NCBI RefSeq assembly: GCF_016906535.1
Contig: NC_057381.1
Location: 434,001 to 498,000, forward strand
Length of the DNA: 64,000 bases
Reading direction: 5' to 3'
Source of the DNA: Rhizoctonia solani
Lineage: Eukaryota; Basidiomycota; Agaricomycetes; Cantharellales; Ceratobasidiaceae
Each line of letters starts with the position of its first letter. Positions within the stretch are counted from its first letter, which is position 1. Positions 12,781-24,700 of the stretch are shown here, one piece after another. Under the pieces are notes generated by a model, which saw only the letters and a program-made list of their open reading frames with translations, made no database searches and was not told the origin of the DNA. The position numbers were made by a program, and so were the translations under genes.

Positions 12781-14221
12781 GCCTTCATCCTGTAGACCAG
12801 CTTCATGTAGCCATGAGCGATACCATGGAGCTCACCCCCCAAATACATGTCCAGGACCAAGCCATGAGGCGCGAAAGTGAGTTCAGCCTCAGGGGCACTT
12901 GGGTGAATATTCGCTTACATGAGCTGTTAGTGCGCTTGATGGCGTCTCCATAGGAATATTAATGTGGGGAGCAATGGTCGCCACAGCTCCTGGGGCGCAT
13001 ACAGCTTCGGCAACTTGCACCACCGCGAAGTCGGGGCTCAAGGCATTGTGTAGAGCTGTTAAAGATGTCACTCATTTATTTGGTGCCCGCAGGGCTGTGC
13101 ATACAGGGTACAAGGAGGGAGCGCTCTCGGTTGACTGGGTAGAAGTCTCACCGCAAAGTGCTAATGGGGCCCAGTGAACTTTTGATTGCCGAGGCACGCT
13201 GATCTTCCTGATACGATTAATTGATTGAATCGTACGCTGGAGATATTATATCGCATTTGAAGATGTATCAATGTACTATCACAGGATCTCGTGAAATACA
13301 AGCAACACAAGAAGTTTATCTGATGGTAACACGTACTCAAAATTTGCACCTATTGCCATGATTGACCACCAGCGGGGCCATGGTAAGGATAATTAGTTGT
13401 GGGGCTTGGGGTACAGATAGAGGTCGATACTAGCATGGTTTACCATGATGGGTCAGCCGGGTCCGTCTGGTTAAACCACTAGCAGCTCCGTGGCTTAGAA
13501 CCTGATGCTCCAACTGTACAAGGACTCACCAGTTTATTTTGCGGACTGACCAATCAAATGTGCGGGGGACTATACCGTTTGAGGCCTTAAACTAATAGCG
13601 TTTCTTTTCCAAAGACATCTGCCCTTGCGTCTGCATCAGGTGCAAGATGCACACAGTCAAAAAATACTTCTCACAGAACATAAGCCGATGTGGAATTCAC
13701 TGGGCTCGTGAGTGTGCTGTTACCCACAATGCGAGTATAAGTCGAAGTATACGAAATTTGAGTATCGAACGTGTCGTGTTTGGTCTATTAAGATCAATTA
13801 GTCTGATTGGGCCGAGGATACAGGAAGCCATATTTCTGAATCGGACCTGATGTCTCTTTCCTTTAAATTTGTTGCGTTTTATCGAGGAAAAATAGAGCTA
13901 ATGTTCGGCTTGGGTTCAATGGCCAAGCCGACCGGTCACGTGCATTGTGCTCAGAATTTGTCTATCGCTTATTTTGGCTCATTCACCCATTTGAAATTTA
14001 TCTTTTCCTTTGCGCCAGCCGTAGATCAAACTGGCTCAGGACTTATCTGTCTAGTTGTTTGATGCACGTTTGTTGGTCCTTCTGATATACCTATGAGGTT
14101 AATCCAGGGACTTTAGAGAGACTTGCTGTAATAACCTGGATTAATAAAAGGCAAGTACAATTGCTCTCAAGGTCGCTATTCACGGCCTTACAGATCACAA
14201 TGCATTCTAGTGGATTGAACT
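12781..14221. other. Intergenic, nothing recognised
   Basis: No open frame above about 90 codons with protein-like composition. No tRNA-like cloverleaf or obvious repeat seen. Confidence 0.4.
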
Positions 14222-17200
14222 ATGGTCGGAATGAATATGGCAACACGCCTCTCCGCTCCTGTCGTAAATACCTCTGGGCGGCTCACTAGAAATCGAATGT
14301 TCTCCGCTTCCTCTCGCGCATGCACTTCTTCCAAAATAGGGCACAATATTAGTTCGCTCGACCCAAAAGCATCTGTGGATTCTAAACCTGCATCATCTAT
14401 TGAAAAGTTTGGCTCACTGCAGGATCCTACTATCCCTGAGACTCCTGAATCCAAATCGCGTTACCAGCAGAATAGGCCGACACCACCGCGACGTCCCGGA
14501 GTTAAGCCGCCCCCCACTCTCGCTTTGCCCTCTTCTATGTTTCCACCTCCCCCACGTGTTCCAGTTCCCACGTCGTTACAAAGAGGAAGTGGATCCGAAG
14601 CATCCGATAGTCAAGAAAAGACTTTTAATCTTTACATGAACTCATTAAACAAGCATTATGACGATGAGCCCACCCTGAATGACCTTGATGCTTTGCGACC
14701 TCCTCCTTCTACTATTCTTGCTGCTCTCAATGGTGTCATCGGTAGTGGGCGTGCGCTATTAGATCCAAACCATCCGCTCCACCTTACCATCGAACGGCTC
14801 GGAGCACAAGAGGCCAGTGTAGGGGGAGGGCCAAAGTCGAAACGAACCGTCGTTGCGGGCTCAAAAAAGGCAAAACGTTTAGAATACCAAGCGCTTTACG
14901 CTGCACCGAGGCGATGATCACTCGGGGATTTACCGTGGCTCAATTGAGGATTTTTGAAAAGGAAACTAAAATGGAAAGGGGATTCAAAAAGGTCGATCTA
15001 CCGCCGGGAAAGTCTAGTTCAAAGCCTCGGGTTATCCATAGTCTCATGAACCTGCGCTGGGGGATGATCCACCCGGCCGTAGTGGGAGAATACATGGATA
15101 GAGAGAGCAAGCCAATAGAGCAATGTAGGTCTAATTTACTGCATCGGTCCACTTATTGATCCGCTAACGCCTGTGTTACAATAGCTTATCGTGTTTCACC
15201 GTCCGAGCTTTTTATATTTCTCGGACGTGACGGAGAGGATTTGATACAACTCTCGAAGCAACTCAATATGCGCATTGATGTCGACCGTCAACCTGATCCA
15301 CCGGTTAGCACGAATGACCTATCTCACCTTAATGATTCAGCTACCCGTCCTGGCTTCATGATTCGTGCAACCGGGACCAAGTCGAGTCACGAGAAACTGA
15401 GAAAGCATATCGAAGGTCAACGAGATGTAAGTTTTCACTACTGATATGGTTTAATCTGGCATAGAGTTTGATTTGGATGCCATAGATAATGACCGTTAGG
15501 GTAATCACGCTCCCTACTGGCCCGTCGCTTTCTCCTTCTCTCTTGCAGAACATCTCCCGAATCGCTGGCGCGTTTGTAGAAAACATAGACTCAAAGTTCG
15601 CATCTCTAGGCGATGCCGATAATTCAGCGGCTTCCGTATCAATAACCGCACATAGCCCTCGTAGTGCATACACTGCAGAACGATTGGTCCAACGTGCGGC
15701 TTTGGAGGTTCGTCAAGTTTTCAGTTAATTCAAGCTCTTGCATTCTCATGATCCTTCTCTCAGGCTGAATACCGATCAAAACTGCCGCTTTTTGTCCTGG
15801 AAAATGGGGAGCCCTCAGCGACTTCGCTCGAGACGGAGTACGGTTTGGGTTCTCAAGCTGATTTGTATGCGCTGTATCCATTTAGTAACCATGGATTTCG
15901 TGTACGACTTGTTCAGCAAGCGGAATCGGCTACACAGCGTTCCTCAAGTAATACTTCTGCACTGCCCTTCACTTCCAAAGCTTTCGATGTCCAAAAGTAT
16001 GGCAAGGACGAGGCCTTCATCCTAACAGGTCAGGAGCGTTCAGAAAGTGAACCACAAGTTGATTCGACGGCGACCGGCCAAAGCACCAAAGGCATAATAT
16101 TTAGAAACCTTCATGGAGAAGTCATTGACATCGACAAACTTGTTTTTGGGGAGGGCGGCGAAGGCGACAGAGTAATTACCACAATGTAAGTGGCTCTGGC
16201 TGATTTTCATGAGGTATTTATGAAGGGTGTTTTGTATAACTAGTTTCGGTCACATTGTCTTCAAAACCGGAAAGGCTACGATGCTAGATTCCCCTCTGAC
16301 TGGTCCTGTCGCCAGTGAATCCATCCTCAAATGGATAAATGAGCTGGATTCAAGGGCTAGGTCTTTTGTCCCTGGGTGAGCCCGTCATTGTCATTACATA
16401 CAAAGTGATCAATCTGAACCTCAGGTTGCTAGCCAGGCTCCCTCTACGCATGTCCCCGCCGATGTGACTTCGGTGCACCGATTACAATACCGCACGATTG
16501 AAGGCGAACATATCATCAACGTCAATGTTCAACTACCTGACCACGAAGCTGAGCCCTCTGCTGAACAGGCTGAAAGCGCGGAATCATCCGAGACCAATAC
16601 TCCAGCACAGACGTTGGAGCTGCCGACTGAGGCCCAACCCACTGAAGGAAATACCGACAGCAATCATCCTATTCCCTCACATATCAAGGGTGACTCTATC
16701 CCTGACCAAGACCGAAGCGAGGACTCTATTTCATCAGACTCACTTACCAAGCGCACGACTGGTGTAATGGAAGAAGATTCATCCAAGGGGAACCCTGATA
16801 CATCGGAAGCCACATCACTCCCCGTTGAAATTACGGTTGGTACGGAAAGTGCCTTCGAACTCATGTTACCTGAAAGGTAAGCCAGAGGATCTAAGACTTG
16901 GCCTAATCAGATACTAACGATAGAGTTCTAGTACAATGGACCTATATGTGCAGGTTGTTAACACCACACGCATAGCGAAGCCCATGATTCCAGAAACTTT
17001 AGATGTATATCTGGAAAGACTTTCCAAATTGTTCGTAATTTACACACTATACTCAAATTTGTGTTATTGATCGTCATGTTTCAGCTTCACTACCGATATC
17101 GAAATCCCCCAGCCCGATCCCCCGCAATACCTTGATTTTGATGGGAAACATTACGTCCTTGTCAAAAACACCAGTGCGCGTTCTGGAAGATCAACTTCTG

Positions 17201-17447
17201 TAGATCTACCAGATAAGTTTACGGTCAACGTTGAATCATCGTTGGATTTGGAAAGTAACTTACGGACGACGTTTACGGAGGTAAATCATTCTATATATCG
17301 TTTCAAAGCAAGTACTAACATGAAAATTAGCTTTCACACCGCTGGGAAGCAAGCAAGGAAAGCTGGGAAAGCGTAACAAGGGCCTGGCGGACTCTGGCAT
17401 CTAAGCGCTATGCACGGTCCACAGAACTTAGAGCTAGCCCTACATGA
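14222..17447 (+). CDS. Sls1-like mitochondrial inner-membrane regulator, with an apparent one-base frame break
   Basis: Exons: 14222-15124 (frame change near 14912), 15185-15426, 15486-15707, 15764-16185, 16244-16375, 16433-16876, 16932-17030, 17085-17280, 17331-17447. All junctions are in phase. The N-terminus (either ATG 14222 or 14237) is basic and Ser/Thr-rich, like a mitochondrial presequence. Exon 3 carries SPSELFIFLGRDGEDL, which resembles the RNA-binding (KH-like) part of fungal Sls1, a protein that couples mitochondrial transcripts to translation at the inner membrane; the family call is from memory. Near 14912-14917 the first frame stops at a TGA that overlaps an ATG in the continuing frame (ATGA). 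Either one base is missing, or a weak intron (14819-14910) removes the problem. C-terminus basic, ending at TGA 17445-17447. Confidence 0.6.
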
Positions 17448-17856
17448 TGTTATTTTCTACATGGATGGTATTATTTAATCTTTTTAACTACATTGTACAA
17501 ATATTAGTCATCTAATATTTAGATACACACTACTCCATCGTTGTCAAGTATTGATGTCCCAAAACGGAATGAGTCGGCCGTTGCCAACAGGGATTTCAAC
17601 ATAACCCAATGGCCACTACATGGACCAACTATGCCTGGCATTCGAAACCCACAATGATATAGGCTAGCCGCATAGTCCGGTATCACAATTGCGCCTCGGC
17701 AACTGGAACAGAGGTTTGGTCCAAGTATGCTCCGACTTTCTTGCACCGCCACAAGCCCAATAGCTCCCTTGGACCAACCTTGAAACAACATAAATACCCA
17801 CTGCATCTCCTTCATACATGTTCTTAATCCCCGCTAATCCAGTTCCACGAGCCTCG
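17448..17856. other. Short intergenic region
   Basis: Contains the 3' flank of the Sls1-like gene and the upstream flank of the next gene. Minus-strand open frames here (17519-17933) look like shadows. Confidence 0.4.
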
Positions 17857-18378
17857 ATGACGTCTCCCGGTTCTAATTTCGCTCCTCGATCCAAGTCAAG
17901 GAAAGCTCGAGGTGGTTTCTCTAGGGGTCTCAAGAGGCTCCTAACAAACTTTACTCTTCCCTATTCTAAATCGCACTCTCGTCCAAACACCCTTACGCTT
18001 TTCGACATAGTGACTTTTAGCTCGACTAAGAACTACCCTGCGCTTCGAAAGCATGCATCTCGTATATCAATGCGCTGCGAGGACAACGCCCTTAGGAATT
18101 CAGCCCCAGGCCTCCCCGTCGCTTCCAGTCCTAAGATCACAAAACATTCAAACAAAACTTACAAGGCTCCTCGCATGGCAGATAGAGTGGTAGATGTTCG
18201 CTTGGAAAGCGTATACGATGACGGCGAAACGTGTGGAGGATATGTCTTTGGCTCAGCTTTGCAAGATGCCTGGCACGCAGAGGATATTGAGAATTTTCGT
18301 ACGAGGTAAGTGTGGCTTATTCAGGTCGTCAAATCATTGCTCGTGTGCTAACCAAACACGCCTTCAAGAAACTTGTAG
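17857..18378 (+). CDS. Small basic protein, 152 residues (unrecognised)
   Basis: Two exons, 17857-18305 and 18369-18378, joined by a GTAAGT-AAG intron with a GCTAACC branch point; the second exon contributes only four codons including the stop. An in-frame ATG at 17818 would add 13 residues. The N-terminal 50 residues are rich in Arg, Lys and Ser. The C-terminal third is acidic. No signal peptide or known motif. It might be a nuclear protein, but nothing in the sequence proves it. Confidence 0.5.
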
Positions 18379-19523
18379 TACCCAACATCCATAGGGTACA
18401 TTGGGGGTCCATTGATTCGCCTCCTGCTGCTTCTCAACCCAACATATACAACTGGCCAACATCCATAGTATTCGATTAATACATGCCTAACCGAAAAGCT
18501 TTGATATGATCTACATTGACTATGCACTTCGCTTATCCCTTTTATGCCTCAATTATGATAGTTTCTATGAAACCCTCCGGCGCATACAATCACACTATTC
18601 ATCTACTTTAACGCTGCCAGTTATGTATATAATACTGTATTGAACTTATATATCCGCAAGTTCGTGATGATCTGATCCAGAAAATAGTTGAAGAACTTGC
18701 ATTTGAAGCATGTCACTCGCACTCTATTGTCTTGCCTACAACTTGCTGTACAATTTCGGTACCCCCATTTCGTTGGGTTGACTCAGTTATTGGGTCACGC
18801 TCATGGATTTTAACCTTCGAATCTTTCGGAGTGAACATACACTGGTATAGTTGTAAATGTCATGTGGCATATGTGCTCGATCTGCAATTGCAATTGATAC
18901 GGGCCCGGTGCGAGGAGTTTACATGCCAGTACCGGTATTAGTGGATTCCTGCGTAACTGCAATTAAGCATTCGCATTCCTCAAATGGTACCTGTATATAT
19001 AAACCATAAAAAAGATGAACGCCTTTGGGTGCCCAAACAGGCGACGATCTCGAATTTACTTATAAAATGCTCGGACTTCTAATCTAACTGGTAGATTACT
19101 CTTTCTGTATGTGACATTTACAGCGATCAATCAATAGGATTTCTCGTCAGTAGGGGATCTCCAGAAATCAAAGTATAAATAGGGTAAATTGATAGCGGTA
19201 CGATTACGTGCTTAGAGTCAAGATCCAGAAGCACAAGCTGCCACCAAAGACGTCACAAATCTTTCGACTAAGCATTCAATTATTCTGTTAGCCTCTCCCC
19301 GTTCACCTATATTTATCAACGGCGAGCACTTTAATTCTCTGAGTTCTTGAATAAGTAACCACCATACCATTATAGTGGCGTGTTTTCATTATATCCATAC
19401 CAAGTCACGTCTGGTAGCTATCAACCGAGATCACCGTCACGCAAAACCCCAACACATGAAACACGGCATGTCACTAATCACGTCATCGGGCTTGCGGTAC
19501 ACTGCTAACGCCCACAGTCGTGG
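18379..19523. other. Intergenic, nothing recognised
   Basis: AT-rich, short open frames only. The last part is the upstream region of the gene at 19596. Confidence 0.4.
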
Positions 19524-19531
19524 TATAAAAA
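19524..19531 (+). promoter_or_regulatory. TATA box
   Basis: TATAAAAA, 65 bases upstream of the ATG at 19596, a usual distance for a fungal promoter with a short leader. Confidence 0.6.
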
Positions 19532-19595
19532 GCCACATCCCCGTTTTAAAGGCCCACGACCTGTTCTGAGTATCCTATTTTATCAAACTCCTGTT

Positions 19596-20038
19596 ATGTC
19601 GAATCCAGCTAATACTGATTCATGTGGTAAGTTATAAAACCAAGCAACGCGTACTCGATGTAAGAAATAACAATCCCATAGCCTCCGATGCGCCAGTTGC
19701 ATGGTTTCAGTCTCCGAATGTACCGGGTAACGGACCAAAACCCGAGTTGGCAGCCTACATTTGTCAGGGAGAGACTGAACAGAAAGGGACAGGACCAGCC
19801 GGGGTCGCCTGGACTCCGACGAATCCTAGCACAGGCAAGTAGGACCAACCTTGTCGGGCGTACCGAAATTGACATACGGGCGAATTTAAGGAGAATCTGT
19901 CTCCGCAGCTGGCGAGCGAACGACTCTCGAGACTCTTTTCCCCTCTCAGGCAAGTCTGCTCCGAGTCTCGATGTTCCAAGCAGCTTAACATTCGTCACGC
20001 AGAAACCACTCGCACCCGTCTTTCACCCTAACAAATAG
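19596..20038 (+). CDS. Small three-exon protein, 90 residues, with a GC-AG intron
   Basis: Exons 19596-19626, 19682-19834 and 19950-20038 form 91 codons including TAG. The first intron is GTAAGT...CATAG. The second (115 bases) starts with GCAAGT, a GC-type donor that otherwise matches the consensus. The same nine bases CAGGCAAGT stand at both ends of that intron, so the exon sequence reads through smoothly. The protein is Pro- and Gly-rich, starts MSNPANTDSC, and has no signal peptide or known domain. If the second intron were retained, translation would end at TAG two codons into it, giving a 62-residue form. It converges on the alginate-lyase-family gene on the other strand (140 bases between the stops). 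Confidence 0.55.
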
Positions 20039-20178
20039 AGTAAATTATTACGTACGAACGCATAAGTACATACAAGGCATCTATCTCAAAGATAGCATAT
20101 AATAAAGTCCATTGTCATAAACTCAATACCATATGTCCATGCATGCAAGCCAGTCGAGCATAGTCTGACGCCCAGGTG

Positions 20179-22060
20179 TCATCCCATGAACAAAAGAGAA
20201 AGTGTTACGAGACTACTAAACCATACAAAACCTTTTTTGCATCCTGCCTGCTTCGCGTTGTTGGATCCAGTGTTCCCGCCAGCAGTGTTTGGTGTGTTGG
20301 AATTACCGCCCGACGCCGGTGCTCCGGTAAGGCCAGCGTTACTCAACGGCTGATCCCATAAGAAGTACGGCTGACCAGGGAAGCTTGCATCCCTGCTGGC
20401 CAGCCACTTGGAATATTTTCCGTCCGCATCGCCATAAATAGCAGCGACGGCAGCAACATTCGGGTAAAGTTCAGCATCGTACGACGTTTCGTTTGACTGA
20501 GCCGCTGTAAAAGTCATTGCATAGTTGCATGCATCTTGAATCGTCGCCCCGTCCTTGGTCTTGAGTTGCCATGCATCGTATCCAACATATTCCCCTATGC
20601 GAGCATTGACCTACGAACACTAAGTATTATCGCTTTAAAGAATACTAAGTACATACGATCATGGCGGCAAGATTATATGCGCGATAATGGTAGGGCCTTG
20701 TGCGGGCCGTTTCGAGGGGCTAATCAATCGGCGTTGGCTCGTGTATCAGTCCAGATTATGAACGACGTACTTGGTCCCCATTAGCAGATATTTGGCCTTG
20801 ATAAATGCCCTCAAAATATTCTTGGATTGTCTTTTTCGCTCCAGCAGTGTCGTCAACAAGTATTTGAAGTGCGGCCAATTGGTTGAAGTAGAAGCTTCCA
20901 TGATTACTATTTAGAAGGGTGTTCAGTTGGCCAACACTTTTCTTGTCGATCAACTTACTTGGTAGCTGCCTTTTCTTGTAGAGCCAATTCGTTGGTGGTC
21001 AGCCACCCAATATAGCTATTAACCCAGGTTTTCAATCCCGAATCAAGTTCGCCAGTCCACGCAGGTGCACTACCGTTGCGCAGCATCAACACGCCGCTGA
21101 CGAGCTTCGACATACATTTCAAGTCTAGCACTCCAGTATGTTGTCCGATTTGACTCCCTGGTCCACGTTTGACTTGAGCATAATTGAGATTGGGTGTCAT
21201 CGAGGTTGCCGGATCAATGAACCATGTATTGATCTCTTTGGCAGCGTTGGACGCATAGGTGTCGTCTCCAGTAATGACCCATGCCATGGAATTAAAGAAT
21301 ACCGAGTCGCTCATCGCCTGGAACATCCCAGTGTCGTTAACTTGACGAACATCGGGGTTGAAAAGTCCATCTCGTGTAATATATTCGCACGTAGTCCATA
21401 CTTGAAAGGCAAAAGAATGTCAGGGCTACGGATGTTAGGGAAGCCAAGTAATAACTAGGAAGAACTGATGTGTAATCCCGGGTCTAATCGGGCATAAGAA
21501 ATTGAACCCTTGGTTTTTGAACGCGCAAACTTCGCTGTTCGACACATCACTGAATGAATGAACGTAGGTGACACTTGCCTTGTTCTGGCGTGAGTTGAGT
21601 AGTATTCCCAGCCTTTGCACAGTCTGGCCAGTAACTGTACATGTTGATTAAATCAAGACCAATTATAAGTTTGGTACGAGAGAACACACTATGGTCCCCA
21701 GCTCAAGTAATCGCTTGGGAGACGAATCAACAAAATTGAACTATACGTAGGACAAGATCGTGGCTTACTGTGTGTTATTTGTCGGAGGCATGACCGTTTT
21801 CGAAGTCACAGCTAGCATATGCGGGCGGTTAACGAGAGGCGGACGACCTAGATCCACATAGGCTTACTCCACGGGCCTTCGGTTGCAATCTGCTTTGCAC
21901 CTTGTACTATTGTATCTTGTGCGTTCTTTGTCGTATCGGACCAGTTCTTTGCCAGGAAAAATTCGGGGGTGATAAACTCGTTGGCATAGCTTGTCAAGCC
22001 TAGCACCAGCCCAGGTGTTCCAACAAGCACCAGACCAAGACCGGTGCGAAGGAGCTTCAT
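20179..22060 (-). CDS. Alginate-lyase-family secreted enzyme, GPI-anchor-like C-terminus
   Basis: Eight exons: 22060-21868, 21811-21769, 21713-21690, 21634-21579, 21400-20959, 20906-20771, 20719-20657, 20610-20179; 398 residues, all phases fit. The third exon is only 24 bases. The intron after exon 4 (21578-21401) has a GC donor (GCAAGT). The protein starts with a signal peptide (MKLLRTGLGLVLVGTPGLVL). Motifs typical of the alginate lyase fold (Pfam alginate_lyase) follow: PPTNNTHDYLSWGPYYWPDC, NDTGMF, the catalytic-type NNHGSFY (its second Asn and His straddle the exon 5/6 junction region) and RPYHYRAYNL. It ends in a Ser/Thr/Gly/Asn-rich linker and a hydrophobic tail, as in GPI-anchored wall proteins. 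Such enzymes cleave uronic-acid polysaccharides by beta-elimination; the true substrate in a soil or plant fungus is not known from sequence. Confidence 0.85.
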
Positions 22061-23408
22061 ACTCAGCAGCAAGGGCAATAAAATCACAAGGGAAGCCCAA
22101 GGGTGATGAGGGATAACAGACCCCAGGACATTGGTTCTACCGCGTGTCACTTGGCTGTTGACAAAGAATTCAATGACGGGCGCTTGGGCTGACTATTATT
22201 AGTCTCACAGCCTTCCCCCCTGATCACCGTGCCGATACTTGCGGGAGCATCCCCAATATTGAATCACCTAAAGAAGTAAGTTTTACGATCAGTGGGAGGT
22301 GTGGTAGACTCCGGTGGTGCAGGTAGCCCAACCCTCGATGTGGGTTTTCCAAGGATCCTTACATGGTATCGTTCTACAGTCCTATTTCTCTGTGAGAGAT
22401 CATAGCAGGTAGTAAAAGCTCGAGATCATACATTGAGCTTTACCATAGATTTCAAGAAATGGCCATGGGTAGGTTTTAACAGACAGTTTATACCTCATAA
22501 AAAGGGGGCATATATATGGGTACGTTTTTGCGCTCAGTAGTGACATATACATATTTCGGCCTTATCGAGGGCTTAATGAATGGCAAACCAGGAGGCATTC
22601 GGCTTATCTTCTGCCCGCTCGTCGGTATTGGCCACAAGACCCAGACCGGTGAAGGTCAGGGGACCCCCGCGGCTGCGAGTCTGGCTCGCGTGTGGGCAGC
22701 CCAAACCAGCTCTCGTGGCCTACGGGATGGTGGGTGGGATAAAATCGACACGCAAAGGCGTGCCGCGACACTCGGTGTGTACGAGGCCAGACGGTGGAGG
22801 AGGTCAAGTCGACACGGCATGAGGCGGTCGTCACGTGCCTCGCTACATGCTCCGGCCTCGTCGCAAAACGTCCAATTTTACAACTTACTGCCAATACTAG
22901 TAGACAACAGAGATGAAAAATACCTTGGTTCTCATAAATCAGCAAGGCAGGAATTTCGCGGTCTATAATATTTCAGAGCTAAATAGCTATAGACATGGGT
23001 AAGAGGCCCATTTAGTTGCAGTGATCGAAGTGAAGCGTAAAATTTCAAATGGCTTGATGATCATCCGTTTGTCACCAAATGGGTTCGTAACCTCAGATAG
23101 GTTGAGTTTGGGCGCCCATGACTCTATAGGATCATCATATACAGTCATGATCGACTCTACTCGTAGCCTAGAGGTACTGCGCCAACCGCCTAAGGACTCG
23201 CGAAACCTCGCTTCGGTCTCGGTGTTCTCGGCCGTGGCCGCTTGACGCCCCAGCCACCTCGCTTGACTGTCTCGCACACCTTGCATTGCTCTAAAGTTGC
23301 GGATTCAATCCAACTAGAGCAATTCCAAGCGTATCTCTTACGTTGTGGGCGCTTTGGTCCAGGGCTCTATGCATGGCTGTCGGGCCGTACGGCGTAGAAC
23401 TCGACAAG
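22061..23408. other. Upstream region, partly duplicated
   Basis: Between the divergent alginate-lyase gene and secreted-protein copy 1. From about 22600 to 22870 it resembles 27640-27880 (shared GGGGACCCCCGC, TCACGTG and CTCCGGC blocks), and from about 22990 on it resembles the upstream regions of copies 2 and 3. No gene seen. Confidence 0.5.
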
Positions 23409-23415
23409 TATAAAA
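23409..23415 (+). promoter_or_regulatory. TATA box of secreted-protein copy 1
   Basis: TATAAAA 76 bases upstream of the ATG at 23491; conserved at the same place in copy 2. Confidence 0.6.
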
Positions 23416-23490
23416 TCAGTGAACGCACTCGGAACTTCCAGCATCCAACCGGGTACTCTTACTACTGCACTATTCGAGCTTCGAAACAAT

Positions 23491-24161
23491 ATGTTCGTCA
23501 ACATCTACACCATCTTTACTGTCGCTCTTGCAGCTGTCACTGTCTCAGCTAACCACGCTGTCTCGTTCACTAACAATTGTGGATCGTGGGTGTCGGCGCT
23601 CGCTACTTTCATGTTTCCGCTTCTCATATTCTGTACAGGAGTATCCGTCCGATCATCAAGAACACCGCTAACGGTGTGACCTACACCGGACCATGGCTCT
23701 CCAAGGGACAGGGCTCATCGAGCAGTGTCGCTGAAAATGCAAGCACCTCTCTTATGCCCTTAAGAACATGCATCTGATCGAAAGAAACTTTTAGTGGCCG
23801 TCTGGAATCATCGTTGGCCAGACTAACGCTAACCAGGGCAACGACTGTGTCGGCTGCACCCGTCTCGAGTGCGATTTCGCTAACTCCAATCCCTCTTGGC
23901 ACTGCTGCAACCTCTCGCGTGTGGCCGGTTTCCATGTTGCCATGAGCTTCTCTTGGACTGGAGGAGGATGCAAGGGTGCTACTTGGTGAGAACATGCGCT
24001 GAGCTTGATAAACGCTCGAAAGATCTGATTCGGCGAGTTTTTATAGCAAGTCTGCTTCGTGCCCGCCTTCCGACGCCTGGGTCCCTGGCGTCGACGACGG
24101 CAGCTCTCTCCGCTTTTGCCCTGCTGCCGGTGTCGGCCTCAAGGTCACTTTCTGCCCTTAA
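23491..24161 (+). CDS. Cysteine-rich secreted protein, thaumatin-like, copy 1 (possibly broken)
   Basis: The ATG starts a signal peptide ending near TVSA, followed by a mature start HAVSFTNNCG. Exon 1 ends at 23585 (GTGGGT donor); the next exon starts at 23639. A later exon starts at 23795 and includes DCVGCTRLECDF, HCCNLSRVAGFH and SFSWTGGGCKG. The last part ends GVGLKVTFCP and TAA at 24161. The Cys spacing and the final TFC are like small fungal thaumatin-like proteins sometimes called glycopeptides (from memory). The junction between GGGCKG and the last exon cannot be joined in frame with a good intron, because the stretch before TCTGCTTCGTGC is one base shorter than in copy 3. This copy may be a pseudogene or may use a splice site I cannot identify. 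Confidence 0.5.
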
Positions 24162-24299
24162 TCTTTTGGTGTTGTACGGGAACACAACCGATTTTAATGC
24201 TTGGACGTTGTATATGCTAAATACATGCAGTCCTCCTATTCATTTTATTTTCTCTGATCGCTTTAAACGAGCGGCCAGCTGACTTGAGTTCTGAAATAT

Positions 24300-24700
24300 C
24301 TCGCCAAGTTTTCGAGTTGTCCTGAAACAGTCACATGAGACGATGCATCCTCCGGATCACTGATCACGGCTGTCCTCGAGGGAGATTTCTTAAGTAATAG
24401 ACGTTTTGGGGTATGGGCTGCGTCGATCAAATAAGGGAGGAAGCCCTGTTTATGGAACTGTGATAGCGCATCCAGGCCGGTAATCACGACCTTCGGCTCT
24501 GTGGTGGCGGTCCTCGTTTCTTCGCCGGCATTGAGCCCAGACGCGGGATCGGAGGTAGGTTTAAGATAAGACTTTTCGGCTCCGCAATTTATCAGGCGTC
24601 AGTATACGTACTGCATGCATACAACAACTGGCTGACTCACTGGACAGTCTCCCGAACAATGGCGACCCGTCAACTTTTGTCGTCCGGCAATGCAAGTCCT
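24300..24700 (-). pseudogene. Decayed fragment of the neighbouring LRR-RhoGEF gene
   Basis: Reading leftwards, this stretch matches about 31960-31600 of the RhoGEF gene: the end of the exon before the DH domain, its intron, and the first part of the DH exon (FTGLDALLQFHKQSFLP in the gene; a similar TGLDALSQFHKQGFLP here). A block of about 30 bases is missing compared with the gene and the frames are broken. It lies between secreted-protein copies 1 and 2, so it was carried here by the duplication that built the array. Confidence 0.7.

Larger units (their letters stand above)
22990..24161 (+). repeat. Tandem duplication unit 1 (secreted-protein gene plus upstream region)
   Basis: Homologous by eye to 25240-26660 and 28250-29432. 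Shared upstream blocks include CACCAAATGGGTTCGTAACC-type and CCTCGCTTCGG sequences, followed by the TATA box and the gene. Confidence 0.7.
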
